Shown here: piece after piece, positions 35,192-44,384 of the stretch
Position numbering within the stretch: position 1 is the first letter of the stretch
How the letters are laid out: every line of letters begins with the position of its first letter
Assembly (NCBI RefSeq): GCF_903645315.1
Contig: NZ_CAHJXL010000001.1
Coordinates: 1,292,001 to 1,356,000, forward strand
DNA from: Victivallis sp. Marseille-Q1083
GTDB taxonomy: Bacteria > Verrucomicrobiota > Lentisphaeria > Victivallales > Victivallaceae
Direction: 5' to 3'
Length of the DNA: 64,000 bases
Notes under the pieces: generated by a model
What the model saw: only the letters and a program-made list of their open reading frames with translations
The model's database searches: none
What the model was told of the DNA's origin: nothing
Program-made: the position numbers and the translations under genes

Positions 35192-36889
35192 GTGGCCAAA
35201 GATAATGATTTTATCATTGAGTTGCTGACCGAATATGGCTTGCTGTCTCAGGAACAGTTGAACCAGGCGCGCCAGTATTCTGCGCAAAGCAAAAACAATC
35301 TCAGCGTCGTCGACGCCATCAAAGAGCTGGGATTCGTTTCCGAACACGATTTGACTGCGCTGCTGGCGCAGCAATACGGCATGGAAATGCTCGACCTGGA
35401 CCACTACGAAATCCCGGACGAGGTGCTCGCCGCGTTGACTCCGGATATCGTCAGCACCTACAATGTCATTCCGGTGATGAAAACCGATGAAAGCCTGACG
35501 GTGGCGATGAGCGATCCGACCGATATGGGGACGATCGACGCGTTGCGTTACCTGCTCGGCTGCGACGTCGAAGCGGTCATCGCGCCGGAAGCCCAGATTA
35601 CCCGGATCATCGAACGGCACTATCGGACCATCTCCGAAACGGTCAAGAAATTCATGGGCGAACTGGCCGAAGAGGAAGGCATCATCCACTTCGATGCCGC
35701 CAGCGAAGACGAGAACGATGAAACCGCCATCATCCGGCTGGTGACGTTGATCATCACCGAAGCCTACAAGATGCACGCCAGCGATATTCACCTCGAGCCG
35801 ATGGAGAAATCCTACCGTATCCGTTACCGCATCGACGGAGTGCTCCGGGAAGTGGAGGCGCCGCCCAAATACTGGCAGCCGAATCTGACCAGCCGGGTAA
35901 AAATCATGGCCCGGCTGGACATCACGGAAAAACGCATTCCGCAGGACGGCCGTATTCAGATGTCCGTCGGCGACCGCGACATCGACCTGCGTGTTTCCAG
36001 CGTGCCGACCACTCACGGCGAAAGTATCGTCATGCGTATTCTGGACAAGGCCAGCATCCAGTTGGATATTCCGAAGCTCGGTTTTTATGCCGACGACCTG
36101 GAACTGGTCAACCGCATCATCTCTTTCCCGGACGGCATTTTCCTGGTCACCGGGCCGACCGGTTCCGGCAAGACGACGTCGCTTTACGCTTTTCTGAACA
36201 CCATCAATACGACCGCGCGCAAAATCATCACCGTCGAAGACCCGGTCGAATATCTGTTGCCCGGCATCAACCAGGTGCAGGTCGACCGCCATGTCAACAT
36301 GACCTTCGCCGCCGCGCTGCGGGCCATGCTGCGTCAGGCGCCGAACATCATCATGGTCGGTGAAATCCGCGACTTGGAAACGGCCGAAATCGCCATCAAC
36401 GCCGCGTTGACCGGCCACCTGGTGTTCAGCACCCTGCATACCAATGACGCCCCGACCGCCATCACCCGTCTGGTCGATATGGGCGTCGCGCCGTTTCTGG
36501 TCGCTTCTTCGCTGCGGGCGGTCATGGCGCAACGGCTGCTGCGGCGCGCCTGCAAGAATTGTCTGGCGCCACACAAACCGACGCCGATGGAAGCACGGCT
36601 GCTCGGACTTTCGCCGGAATATCTGGCCACCCGCCAATTCTACAAGGGCACCGGTTGCGAACGCTGCAGCCATACCGGTTACAAAGGCCGGATCGGCATT
36701 TATGAAATTTTTACCGTGACCGACGACATCGCAGCATTGATCTTCAAAAACTCTTCCACGTCCACCATCCGCGACGCGGCGCGGCGCAACGGCATGCGGA
36801 CGCTGCGCGACGACGCGCTGCGCAAAGCGGAGGCGGGCACTTCAACACTCGAAGAGGTAATCCGGGTCACCATGATGGACGCGGAATAA
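35192..36889 (+). CDS. pilB: Type IV pilus/type II secretion ATPase (PilB/GspE), first copy
   Basis: 565 residues from a GTG with GGGGGA upstream. An N-terminal GspE domain (about 1-150) precedes the hexameric motor domain. Walker A GPTGSGKT lies at about 320-327, an Asp box VEDPVEY follows, and Walker B/His box motifs VGEIRDLETAEIA and STLHTNDAPTAI are present. The tetracysteine metal site (CKNC near 453, CERC near 489) is complete. The enzyme powers assembly of pilin or pseudopilin subunits at the inner membrane. It leads a motor operon with a second PilB, PilT and PilC. A 236-base upstream gap holds a possible TTGAAA-N17-TAATGT promoter. Confidence 0.95.
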   Translation: MAKDNDFIIELLTEYGLLSQEQLNQARQYSAQSKNNLSVVDAIKELGFVSEHDLTALLAQQYGMEMLDLDHYEIPDEVLAALTPDIVSTYNVIPVMKTDESLTVAMSDPTDMGTIDALRYLLGCDVEAVIAPEAQITRIIERHYRTISETVKKFMGELAEEEGIIHFDAASEDENDETAIIRLVTLIITEAYKMHASDIHLEPMEKSYRIRYRIDGVLREVEAPPKYWQPNLTSRVKIMARLDITEKRIPQDGRIQMSVGDRDIDLRVSSVPTTHGESIVMRILDKASIQLDIPKLGFYADDLELVNRIISFPDGIFLVTGPTGSGKTTSLYAFLNTINTTARKIITVEDPVEYLLPGINQVQVDRHVNMTFAAALRAMLRQAPNIIMVGEIRDLETAEIAINAALTGHLVFSTLHTNDAPTAITRLVDMGVAPFLVASSLRAVMAQRLLRRACKNCLAPHKPTPMEARLLGLSPEYLATRQFYKGTGCERCSHTGYKGRIGIYEIFTVTDDIAALIFKNSSTSTIRDAARRNGMRTLRDDALRKAEAGTSTLEEVIRVTMMDAE

Positions 36890-36937
36890 CAGTCATGAGA
36901 TTTGTAATCAACTATCAACACAAGGTCATTGGATAAA

Positions 36938-38623
36938 ATGCTCGACAGTGAAAACCTAGCTTTGCGTGATATTCTGCTGACGGAAGGCGGCTGTACCGAA
37001 GAACAGTTGCGCGATGTGGAAGAGGAACACGATCGTTCCGGAACGCCGTTTACCGAGGTCATCGTCAACTACGGTTTGCTGACGAAAAAGCAGATTTTAC
37101 AGTTGATGGCCAACAATCTCGGCAGTGAAGTCGTCGATTTGGAAGACATTCCGATACCGCCGGAGATCATCGCCAAAGTCGATCCCGAACTGGCGCGCTC
37201 CTACGGCGTCATTCCGGTCAGCTTCGACGGCGAAATCCTGAGGGTGGCAATGCGCAGTCCGCTGAATTTTCTGCAACACGACGATTTGCGTTTCATTCTC
37301 AACTGCGACATCACGCCGCTGGTGGCCGATCCCGATCAGATCGACAGCCAGTTGGAAAAATATTATCCGGCCGACATGAGCACGGTGCGCGAAGTGATCG
37401 ACGAAATGAGCCAGGACATCAAGGAGGTCAATCTCGATGACGTCATCGACCTGGAGCATACCGCCAATGAAGCGCCGATCATCCGGTTCGTCGACATGGT
37501 GCTGCGCCAGGCGATCAAGGACAAGGCGTCCGACATCCATTTCGAACCGTTCGAAAATGATTTCCGCATCCGCTACCGGGTGGACGGCGCACTCTATGAA
37601 CTGCCGCCGCCGCCCAAGGCGCTGGCGATGCCGATCATCAGCCGCGTCAAGATCATGTCCGGTTTGAACATTTCCGAACGCCGTATCCCGCAGGACGGCC
37701 GCATCCAGCTCAAAGTCGGCGGCAAACCGGTCGATCTGCGCGTTTCCTGCCTGCCGATCACCCACGGCGAATCGGTGGTGCTCCGCGTGCTGGACCGGTC
37801 GGTGGTCAATCTGGATTTGGACGTGCTGGGACTCGATGCGCAGGTGCTGGAAAAATTGCGGGAGCTGATCCATCTGCCGAACGGCATCCTGCTGGTCACC
37901 GGGCCGACCGGTTCCGGCAAGACGACGACGCTTTATTCCGCGCTGAAGGAAATCAACGTGATCGGCGACAAACTGCTGACGGCCGAGGACCCGGTCGAAT
38001 ACGATATCGAAGGCATTATCCAGGTGCCGATCAACGAGGCGGTCGGCATGACTTTCCACAAGGCTCTGCGGGCGTTCCTGCGCCAGGACCCGGACCGGAT
38101 TCTGGTCGGGGAAATCCGTGACTTCGAAACCGCCCAGACCGCGATCGAGGCATCGCTGACCGGGCACTTCGTGTTCAGTACCCTGCACACCAACGACTCG
38201 GCCGGGACCATCACCCGTCTGGTCGATATGGGAATTGAACCGTTCCTGATCTGTTCTTCGCTGGTCGGCGTGCTGGCTCAGCGGCTGATCCGCCGGGTCT
38301 GCTACAATTGCAAAACCAGCTACACGCCCAGTGACGAAGAACTGCAGCGGCTGGACCTGGACCGGACGGAGCTCGGCGACCGCAAATTCTATTACGGACG
38401 CGGCTGCCCGGTTTGCAACAACACCGGCTATAAGGGCCGGAAAGCGATTACCGAGCTGCTGGTGATCACCCAGCCGATCATCGATTTGATTTTAAGCAAT
38501 GCGCCAACCTCGGCAATCCAGGAAAAAGGTTGCCAGCAGGGCATGCATACGATTCGGGAAGACGGTTTGAAGGCCATCTTCAACGGCGAAACGACGGTGG
38601 ATGAAGTGTTGCGTTACACCTGA
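36938..38623 (+). CDS. pilB: Type IV pilus/type II secretion ATPase (PilB/GspE), second copy
   Basis: About 561 residues from the ATG at 36938; a TTG at 36929 is possible. The layout equals the first copy: N-terminal GspE domain, Walker A GPTGSGKT near residues 322-329, AEDPVEYDIEG, VGEIRDFETAQTA, STLHTNDSAGTI and two Cys pairs (CYNC, CPVC). The two are clearly paralogues but diverge widely outside the motor core, so it is an old duplication rather than a recent copy. Two assembly ATPases in one operon suggest two subunit sets or a combined pilus and secretion system. Confidence 0.94.
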   Translation: MLDSENLALRDILLTEGGCTEEQLRDVEEEHDRSGTPFTEVIVNYGLLTKKQILQLMANNLGSEVVDLEDIPIPPEIIAKVDPELARSYGVIPVSFDGEILRVAMRSPLNFLQHDDLRFILNCDITPLVADPDQIDSQLEKYYPADMSTVREVIDEMSQDIKEVNLDDVIDLEHTANEAPIIRFVDMVLRQAIKDKASDIHFEPFENDFRIRYRVDGALYELPPPPKALAMPIISRVKIMSGLNISERRIPQDGRIQLKVGGKPVDLRVSCLPITHGESVVLRVLDRSVVNLDLDVLGLDAQVLEKLRELIHLPNGILLVTGPTGSGKTTTLYSALKEINVIGDKLLTAEDPVEYDIEGIIQVPINEAVGMTFHKALRAFLRQDPDRILVGEIRDFETAQTAIEASLTGHFVFSTLHTNDSAGTITRLVDMGIEPFLICSSLVGVLAQRLIRRVCYNCKTSYTPSDEELQRLDLDRTELGDRKFYYGRGCPVCNNTGYKGRKAITELLVITQPIIDLILSNAPTSAIQEKGCQQGMHTIREDGLKAIFNGETTVDEVLRYT

Positions 38624-38719
38624 CGGCAATGGCGGAATTCCGGATTTGAAATAAGAGACAATGAAAATAATCAAAGAATTAGCAAGCGGTTGGGTGCCGC
38701 GTAGGAGTGGAAGGCGAAA

Positions 38720-39811
38720 ATGAGCGTTGATATGACAGAACTGTTGCAGTTGGTGGTGGACGAGGGCGTCAGCGACTTGCACTTGGAGGTCGGAGCCCCG
38801 CCGATGGTACGTCTGCACGGTGATATGACGCCGCTGGATGTCCCGCCCCTGACCGCCCAGGATACGGAACGGCTGATCAAAACCATCGCATCGGAAGCGC
38901 ACCTGCAGCAAATCCAGGCGGTCGGTACGGCCGACTTCGGATTCGGGTTCGGCGATCAGGCTCGTTTTCGTGTCAGCGCCTTCAAACAGAAAGGGGTGTT
39001 CGGCACGGTATTGCGCCAGATTCCCAATACGCTCCTGACTTTCGAGCAGATCGGTCTGCAGGAATCGGTCAAGGATCTGCTCTACCGTCCCCGCGGCCTG
39101 GTCCTGGTTACCGGGCCGACCGGTTCCGGCAAATCGACGACGCTGGCTTCGATGATCAACATCATCAACCAGGAACGCGCCTGCCACATCATCACCATTG
39201 AGGACCCGATCGAATTTTATCATTATCACAAGAAAAGCGTGGTCATCCAACGGGAAATCGGCGTTGACGTCCCTTCCTTCGGCGAAGCGCTGAAACGTTC
39301 GCTGCGTCAGGACCCGGACATCATTCTGGTCGGTGAAATGCGCGACCTGGAAACGATGGAAGCGGCGGTAACCGCAGCGGAAACCGGTCACCTGGTTTTC
39401 GCCACTTTGCATACCACCGGCGCTGCCCGTACCGTCGACCGTATCGTCGACGCCTTTCCGACCAACCAGCAGGCGCAGATTCGTACCCAGTTGGCGTCCT
39501 CGCTGGTGGCGGTGATTTCCCAGGTGCTGCTGCCGCGGGCCGATAAACCCGGACGGGTGGCCGGATTCGAGATCATGGTCTCAACGCCGTCCATCCAGGC
39601 GCTGATCCGCGACAATAAAACATTCCGTATCACGTCCGAACTGCAAACCGGAGCGAAATACGGCATGCATACGCTCGATGCGCATTTGGTCGAGCTGTTT
39701 GAAAGAGGGGTGATCTCTTACACGGAACTGATCACCAAGGCACAGGATCAGGAGTCGGTCCTCCAGACCTTGCGCCAATTGCAGCAGGAGGCGCAACAGC
39801 AGAAAAAATAA
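38720..39811 (+). CDS. pilT: Twitching motility retraction ATPase PilT
   Basis: 363 residues, the normal PilT length, with GGAAGG upstream. Features are ASDLHLE-like [18 protein letters not shown] at the start, Walker [10 protein letters not shown] near 132-140, ITIEDPIEF, the Walker B region [15 protein letters not shown] and the His box [12 protein letters not shown]. No tetracysteine site, as expected for PilT. Its presence indicates that the machine makes retractable pili, not only a secretion pseudopilus. Confidence 0.95.
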   Translation: MSVDMTELLQLVVDEGVSDLHLEVGAPPMVRLHGDMTPLDVPPLTAQDTERLIKTIASEAHLQQIQAVGTADFGFGFGDQARFRVSAFKQKGVFGTVLRQIPNTLLTFEQIGLQESVKDLLYRPRGLVLVTGPTGSGKSTTLASMINIINQERACHIITIEDPIEFYHYHKKSVVIQREIGVDVPSFGEALKRSLRQDPDIILVGEMRDLETMEAAVTAAETGHLVFATLHTTGAARTVDRIVDAFPTNQQAQIRTQLASSLVAVISQVLLPRADKPGRVAGFEIMVSTPSIQALIRDNKTFRITSELQTGAKYGMHTLDAHLVELFERGVISYTELITKAQDQESVLQTLRQLQQEAQQQKK

Positions 39812-39922
39812 CGGAACGGCCGGAACGGGTCCGGCCGTGATTCGAAAGTGGGAATCCGTTACATTGTGGCGTGACGGAGACGGGATCAACCATTCATCAA
39901 GCAAAATCGGAGGATTCGATTT

Positions 39923-41176
39923 ATGCCGCAATTTGCATATACCGCAATGGATCAGTACGGCAAGGAGCAGAAGGGAACGCTGGAAGCCTCTTCTGAAGAC
40001 GTCGCTGCCTCGACACTGAAGAAGCAGGGATTGTATCCGACTTCGTTGAAAGCCCTGACCGCCAAGGGACAGCCGGTCAAGCGGCGCCGCAAGGCCCAGC
40101 AGGGAAGCATTTTCAACTTTGCGCTGGGCGCGCGCAAAATCAAGCGCAAGGAATTGACGCTCGTCACCCGCCAGTTGGCAACGCTGCTGGAGGCCGGTCT
40201 GCCGTTGATCCGTTCGTTGCGGACGCTGGAAAAACAGAGCAAAAACGCGATGACCAAGCTCATCCTCGGCGACACCGCCGATGCGGTTGAAGAGGGTGCG
40301 ACGTTCTCGGAAGCGCTGGCTTACAATCCGAAAAGTTTCGACAAGCTGTATTTGAACATGGTACGGGCCGGCGAGGCGGCCGGGGCGATGGAAACCATTT
40401 TGTCACGCTTGGCGCAATTCATGGAAAAGGCGGCAAAGATCGCCGGCAAAGTGAAATCGGCGATGATCTACCCGATCTCGGTGCTGGTCATCGCCGGGTT
40501 GATTACCACCGGGTTGATGATCTGGATTGTGCCGAGTTTCAAAAGCATTTTTGACGACCTGCTGCCGGGTGGGCAAATGCCCGCCTTGACTTTGTGGGTC
40601 ATCGACGCCAGCAACGTGCTGGTGCATGAAGGCTGGAAAGTCTTGCTGGCTATTGTTGCCATTATTATTTTGTACTGTATTACCAATCGTACCAAATACG
40701 GTAAATTCGGCATCGACTGGGTCAAATACCACATGCCGCTGTTCGGGCCGATCATTTCCCGGTCGGCAATCGCCCGTTTCTCCCGAACCCTGGGCACCCT
40801 GATGGCCGCCGGCGTGCCGGTGCTGAACGCCTTGAACATCGTCCGCGATACCTCCGGCAACGATCTGGTCGCCTCGGCCGTGCAGAAAGTGCACGATGCG
40901 GTCAAGGAAGGCGAAGGCATCGCGGCGCCGTTGAACGCCACCGGCATTTTCCCGCAGATGGTGATCAGCATGATCGAGGTCGGCGAGGAAACCGGCCGCT
41001 TGCCGGACATGCTCGAGCGCATTGCCGACAAGTATGAAGACGAAGTGGACAATGCGGTCAACGCCCTCACTTCGATGATCGAACCGTTGATGATCGTCGT
41101 CCTGGCCGTGATCGTCGGTACGATCGTCATCGCCATGTTCTTGCCGTTGACGAAACTGATCGAAGGTATGGGTTGA
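39923..41176 (+). CDS. pilC: Type IV pilus/type II secretion inner-membrane platform protein PilC/GspF
   Basis: 417 residues with GGAGG upstream. It starts with FAYTAMDQYGKEQKGTLEA and carries two repeated GspF domains (about 70-195 and 275-400). Three membrane helices lie near 170-192, 218-240 and 380-405. The conserved motifs ARKIKRKELTLVTRQLATLLEAGLPL and ARFSRTLGTLMAAGVPVL begin the two domains. It binds the PilB/PilT motors and transmits force to the subunits. No pilin gene, prepilin peptidase or secretin lies in this operon. Confidence 0.95.
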   Translation: MPQFAYTAMDQYGKEQKGTLEASSEDVAASTLKKQGLYPTSLKALTAKGQPVKRRRKAQQGSIFNFALGARKIKRKELTLVTRQLATLLEAGLPLIRSLRTLEKQSKNAMTKLILGDTADAVEEGATFSEALAYNPKSFDKLYLNMVRAGEAAGAMETILSRLAQFMEKAAKIAGKVKSAMIYPISVLVIAGLITTGLMIWIVPSFKSIFDDLLPGGQMPALTLWVIDASNVLVHEGWKVLLAIVAIIILYCITNRTKYGKFGIDWVKYHMPLFGPIISRSAIARFSRTLGTLMAAGVPVLNALNIVRDTSGNDLVASAVQKVHDAVKEGEGIAAPLNATGIFPQMVISMIEVGEETGRLPDMLERIADKYEDEVDNAVNALTSMIEPLMIVVLAVIVGTIVIAMFLPLTKLIEGMG

Positions 41177-41215
41177 AAACCTCGTCACGGTGCCGATGAA
41201 AGGTTGGCTTGATCG

Positions 41216-42316
41216 ATGAATCTTGAAAACGTATATGCCGTCGTCATGGCCGGCGGCAAGGGAGAGCGCTTCTGGCCGCAAAGCCGGAGTAGTCATCCGA
41301 AGCAGTTGCTGCGGCTGATCGGCAATTTGACGATGCTGGAGCAGACGGTAGCGCGCCTGACTTCCGCCGGAATCGCCCCGCAGAACTGTCTGGTGATCAC
41401 CAACCGGGAATACGAACTGCCGATGCGTTCCCTGCTCTCCTCGATTCCGGCCGAGAATATCATCGGCGAAGCGACCGGTCGGGATACGGCCGCCTGCGTG
41501 GCGGTCGCGGCCGGAATTGCGGCGGCGCGTTGCAAAGCGGCCGACAGCGTCCTGGTGGCGACGCCGGCCGACCACATCATTCACGATGCGAAGCAATTCA
41601 AGCAGGTGCTGAACGACGCGGTGCAGGCGGCAGTCATGTATAAAAAAGCGGTCACCATCGGGATCAAGCCGCGCTTTGCCACCACCGGTTACGGCTATCT
41701 GCGCTGCGGCGAAGCGATTGATCCCGGGTTGCCGACGGCCTTTCGCCGCGGCGAAGGTTTCGTGGAAAAGCCGAGTCTGGAGGAAGCGACGAAATTTCTG
41801 GCTTCCGGCAATTACCGCTGGAACAGTGGAATTTTCGTCTGGACCTTGCCGGTTTTGCGCGAAGAACTGCAGTGTTACGCGCCAAGTTTGTCGGAGTTGG
41901 CCGAAACGGTCAAAGCGGCAATCGGCTGCGGCACGCTGAATGAAGTTCTGGCCTTGGAGTACCCGCATTTCGACCGCATCAGCATCGATTATGCATTGAT
42001 GGAAAAATTACGGGACGTGCTGGTGGCGGAGGCGACATTCGACTGGGATGACGTCGGCAGTTGGACCGAATTGCGCAACCAGGTCAAACCGGACCGGAAC
42101 AACAATGTCGTGCGCGGCCTGTTCGCCGGACTGGGAGCCAAAGACTGCATCATTGTCGGAGACAACAATCACCTGATTACGGCCGTGGATGTCGATGACC
42201 TGATCATCGTCCACACCGAAGACGCCACGCTGGTATGCAACGGAAAATCGGCGCAACGAGTGAAAAATCTGGTACAGATGCTGGGCGACAACCCGGAACT
42301 CAGAAAATTTTTGTGA
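41216..42316 (+). CDS. manC: Mannose-1-phosphate guanylyltransferase
   Basis: 366 residues. The nucleotide-binding signature VVMAGGKGERFWPQSR and the PKQLLRL motif open the protein. ATPADHIIHD, GFVEKPS and YRWNSGIFVW follow in the usual order, and the C-terminal VGSWTEL/DVDDLIIVHTED segments belong to the left-handed helix part. The extra isomerase domain of bifunctional ManC/AlgA is absent. The product GDP-mannose feeds glycan synthesis. The gene follows pilC and its stop overlaps a GTG just before coaX, so these genes likely form one transcript. Confidence 0.92.
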   Translation: MNLENVYAVVMAGGKGERFWPQSRSSHPKQLLRLIGNLTMLEQTVARLTSAGIAPQNCLVITNREYELPMRSLLSSIPAENIIGEATGRDTAACVAVAAGIAAARCKAADSVLVATPADHIIHDAKQFKQVLNDAVQAAVMYKKAVTIGIKPRFATTGYGYLRCGEAIDPGLPTAFRRGEGFVEKPSLEEATKFLASGNYRWNSGIFVWTLPVLREELQCYAPSLSELAETVKAAIGCGTLNEVLALEYPHFDRISIDYALMEKLRDVLVAEATFDWDDVGSWTELRNQVKPDRNNNVVRGLFAGLGAKDCIIVGDNNHLITAVDVDDLIIVHTEDATLVCNGKSAQRVKNLVQMLGDNPELRKFL

Positions 42317-42333
42317 GCGAGCCGGGGAAGTCG

Positions 42334-43041
42334 ATGGTATTTTTAATGAATATCGGCAACAGCAACACGCAGTTGGCCGAATTTGAGAATGGCAGGATCG
42401 GCAATCTCCGGCAGGTTCGAACCGAACAGTTGGAGGAGGCAATGCTGCCGGAGGAAGGGGTGCCGATTGCAGCGGCGACTGTCGTTCCGGAAGTTCGCGA
42501 AAAGCTGGCCGGCCGGGCGTTTTTTTATGTTTCGCCCGCGACGGCAGTCAACCTCGACCTGACCCGGCTCGACTGTACGACGATCGGCAGCGACCGGCTG
42601 GCCAATGCGGTGGAATTGGCGGCAAACTATCCTCTGCCCGGGCTGGTCGTCGATTTCGGCACCGCCATCACCATTGAAGTCGTCGATGGCCGCCGGCGTT
42701 TCCTCGGCGGCGCCATTGCGCCGGGCCGGCTGCTGTTGCGCCAATCGCTCCATCAGGGGACCGCTCAGTTGCCGTTCCTGCCGCTTGACGACACCCGGCC
42801 GGAACGCCGGCCGGCCGGGAATACGCGCGACGCCATGCGTCTGGGAATCGACCTGGGGGCCGTCGGAATGGTTCGGGAACTGATCCGGGCGACGGAAGAG
42901 GGTCTCGGCGCCAGTTGCCGGACGCTGCTAGGAGTAGGCGGGGATGCGCCGTTTTTTCTGCAGCACCTGTCCGGGCTGCAACCCGGCGGCAATGATTTTA
43001 CACTGCGCGGCATCTATCGCGCCTGGGAGCTCAATCAATAA
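42334..43041 (+). CDS. coaX: Type III pantothenate kinase-like protein
   Basis: 235 residues from the ATG at 42334 (GGGGA upstream). Family marks are GSDRLANAVEL, VDFGTAITIEVVDG and GGAIAPGRLL. They match the ASKHA-fold CoaX that phosphorylates pantothenate, the first step to coenzyme A. In the first phosphate motif, however, the usual Asp-x-Gly-Asn-Thr reads MNIGNSNT, with Asn in place of the conserved acidic residue. Activity may therefore be altered. The protein is at the short end of the family. Its stop (TAA) shares a base with the ATG of the following gene. Confidence 0.75.
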   Translation: MVFLMNIGNSNTQLAEFENGRIGNLRQVRTEQLEEAMLPEEGVPIAAATVVPEVREKLAGRAFFYVSPATAVNLDLTRLDCTTIGSDRLANAVELAANYPLPGLVVDFGTAITIEVVDGRRRFLGGAIAPGRLLLRQSLHQGTAQLPFLPLDDTRPERRPAGNTRDAMRLGIDLGAVGMVRELIRATEEGLGASCRTLLGVGGDAPFFLQHLSGLQPGGNDFTLRGIYRAWELNQ

Positions 43042-43751
43042 TGCGGATCAAAATTTGCGGAATTCAGAATGAAACGGAAATGGCAGCGGCGATTCGTTGC
43101 GGCGCCGATGTGCTGGGGTTCCAGGTCGGCCAGATTTATCAATCGAAATCGTTCATTCTGCCCAGCACCGCCGGCCGGCTGGCAGCGGAACTGCCGCCTT
43201 ATGTGACGCCGGTGATCGTCACCCACCTGTCCGAACCGGAAGCGATCGTCGATATTCTGAACAAATCGGCCATTTTCACAGTACAACTGCACAAAGTAAC
43301 ACCGGTTCAGGTGGCGGTATTGCGAGACCTCCTGCCGGCCAACGCCAAGATCATTCTGACGTTTTACCTGAATCCCGGCCGTTATGACTGGACGCTGGAT
43401 GAATATCTGTCGCTGATCGACGCCGTCAATCTGGACGCCTTCAATCTGGATCTCAGCCGGGTGGGCCTCGACACGGCCGACAAGGTTTATCAATGGGAAC
43501 GGGCGGCGGAATTCGTCGCGCAATGTCCGCGACCGGTGATGCTCAGCGGCGGGTTGAATGCCGCCAACGTTGCGCAGGCAATCGAAACGGTCCATCCATT
43601 CGGCGTGGATGCCTGCAACCAGTTGAAAGCCCCGGATCAATTTTGTGATCCTGCCGTCTGCCACCAGTTTGTCCAGGCGGCCAGGCTGGCCGGAATGGCA
43701 CTCAATCCGCCGCCGGAAATTCCGGACGGCAAGGTATCAAACCTAATCTAA
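43041..43751 (+). CDS. TrpF-like (phosphoribosylanthranilate isomerase-fold) protein
   Basis: 236 residues. The start MRIKICGIQNETEMAAAIRCGAD-LGF fits TrpF, with the catalytic Cys6 kept. The end LSGGLNAANVAQAI and PFGVDACNQL match the TrpF phosphate-binding region. Between them the family's VQLHG reads VQLHK, and the usual S-P-R-Y segment after strand 1 is missing. The middle part is longer and differs. The gene overlaps coaX by one base and lies far from any other tryptophan gene. It may be a true but divergent TrpF or a paralogue with another sugar-phosphate substrate. Confidence 0.6.
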   Translation: MRIKICGIQNETEMAAAIRCGADVLGFQVGQIYQSKSFILPSTAGRLAAELPPYVTPVIVTHLSEPEAIVDILNKSAIFTVQLHKVTPVQVAVLRDLLPANAKIILTFYLNPGRYDWTLDEYLSLIDAVNLDAFNLDLSRVGLDTADKVYQWERAAEFVAQCPRPVMLSGGLNAANVAQAIETVHPFGVDACNQLKAPDQFCDPAVCHQFVQAARLAGMALNPPPEIPDGKVSNLI

Positions 43752-43765
43752 AGGAAATTCGCAGC

Positions 43766-44149
43766 ATGAAAAAATGGATCGGTATTTTGAGTTTGGCATT
43801 GTTGCTGACGGCGGGAATTTCAACCGGAGCCGGGGAAACGCCAACCCCGCCGCCGGTTCCGGCGGCGGGCGAAGAGAACAGCGACAGTCATTGGGACCAT
43901 ATGCTGCGGGGCGTAACCAACATCGGCACCTGTTTTCTTGAAGTACCGCGCTGTATGCTGTACCAGAGCAGCCGGGTCCCGTTCTGGGGATTCGTTTACG
44001 GTTCGATCGAGGGAGTCTGCCTGACCCCGTTGCGAGCCTTCGGCGGCGTGACCGATGTCCTCTTTCTCGGTTACGATCCCGGCCTGATTTATACGGATAC
44101 CTTCTGCGATTACGTCTGGGAATCGCGTTGGCTCTACGAAGAAAATTAA
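43766..44149 (+). CDS. Exosortase-system-associated TIGR04073-like protein
   Basis: 127 residues with AAGGAA upstream. A signal peptide (LSLALLLTAGISTGAG) and a Pro-rich linker precede a compact core. Its landmarks RGVTNIGTCFLEVPRCML, GFVYGSIEGVCLTPLRAFGGVTDVLFL resemble the TIGR04073 pattern (RG-x-x-N-x-x-G-x-x-E-x-P ... G-x-x-x-G). That family often accompanies exosortase/PEP-CTERM systems, though no exosortase or sorting signal is seen in this window. Two extra cysteines and a conserved-looking Tyr-rich end stand out. Periplasmic location is likely and function unknown. Confidence 0.6.
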   Translation: MKKWIGILSLALLLTAGISTGAGETPTPPPVPAAGEENSDSHWDHMLRGVTNIGTCFLEVPRCMLYQSSRVPFWGFVYGSIEGVCLTPLRAFGGVTDVLFLGYDPGLIYTDTFCDYVWESRWLYEEN

Positions 44150-44209
44150 GCGCCGGCGGCAGCTCGCCAATTAAAAAAACAGAAGCGACCGGCAGTCGCC
44201 ACGGCAATG

Positions 44210-44249
44210 AAAGCAAACGGCCGGCGGGATTCCGCCGGCCGTTTGCTTT
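44210..44249. terminator. Bidirectional terminator between convergent genes
   Basis: A perfect 18-bp stem, arms at 44210-44227 and 44232-44249 around the loop GATT. The outer bases are AAAGC/GCTTT, giving a short T-run on both strands. It separates the end of the plus-strand TIGR04073-like gene from the minus-strand CsgG-like gene. Confidence 0.85.
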
Positions 44250-44384
44250 GCTGAATCAAATCTTATACTTTATTCCGCCCGCCAGACGAAACGGCGGCTC
44301 GTCCCACAAAATTGTTCCGTACCCCGAAGCAGTCGACGCGACCGGTAAATCCGACCTCCGAGAGCCATCCGGCGGCAACGCAAC

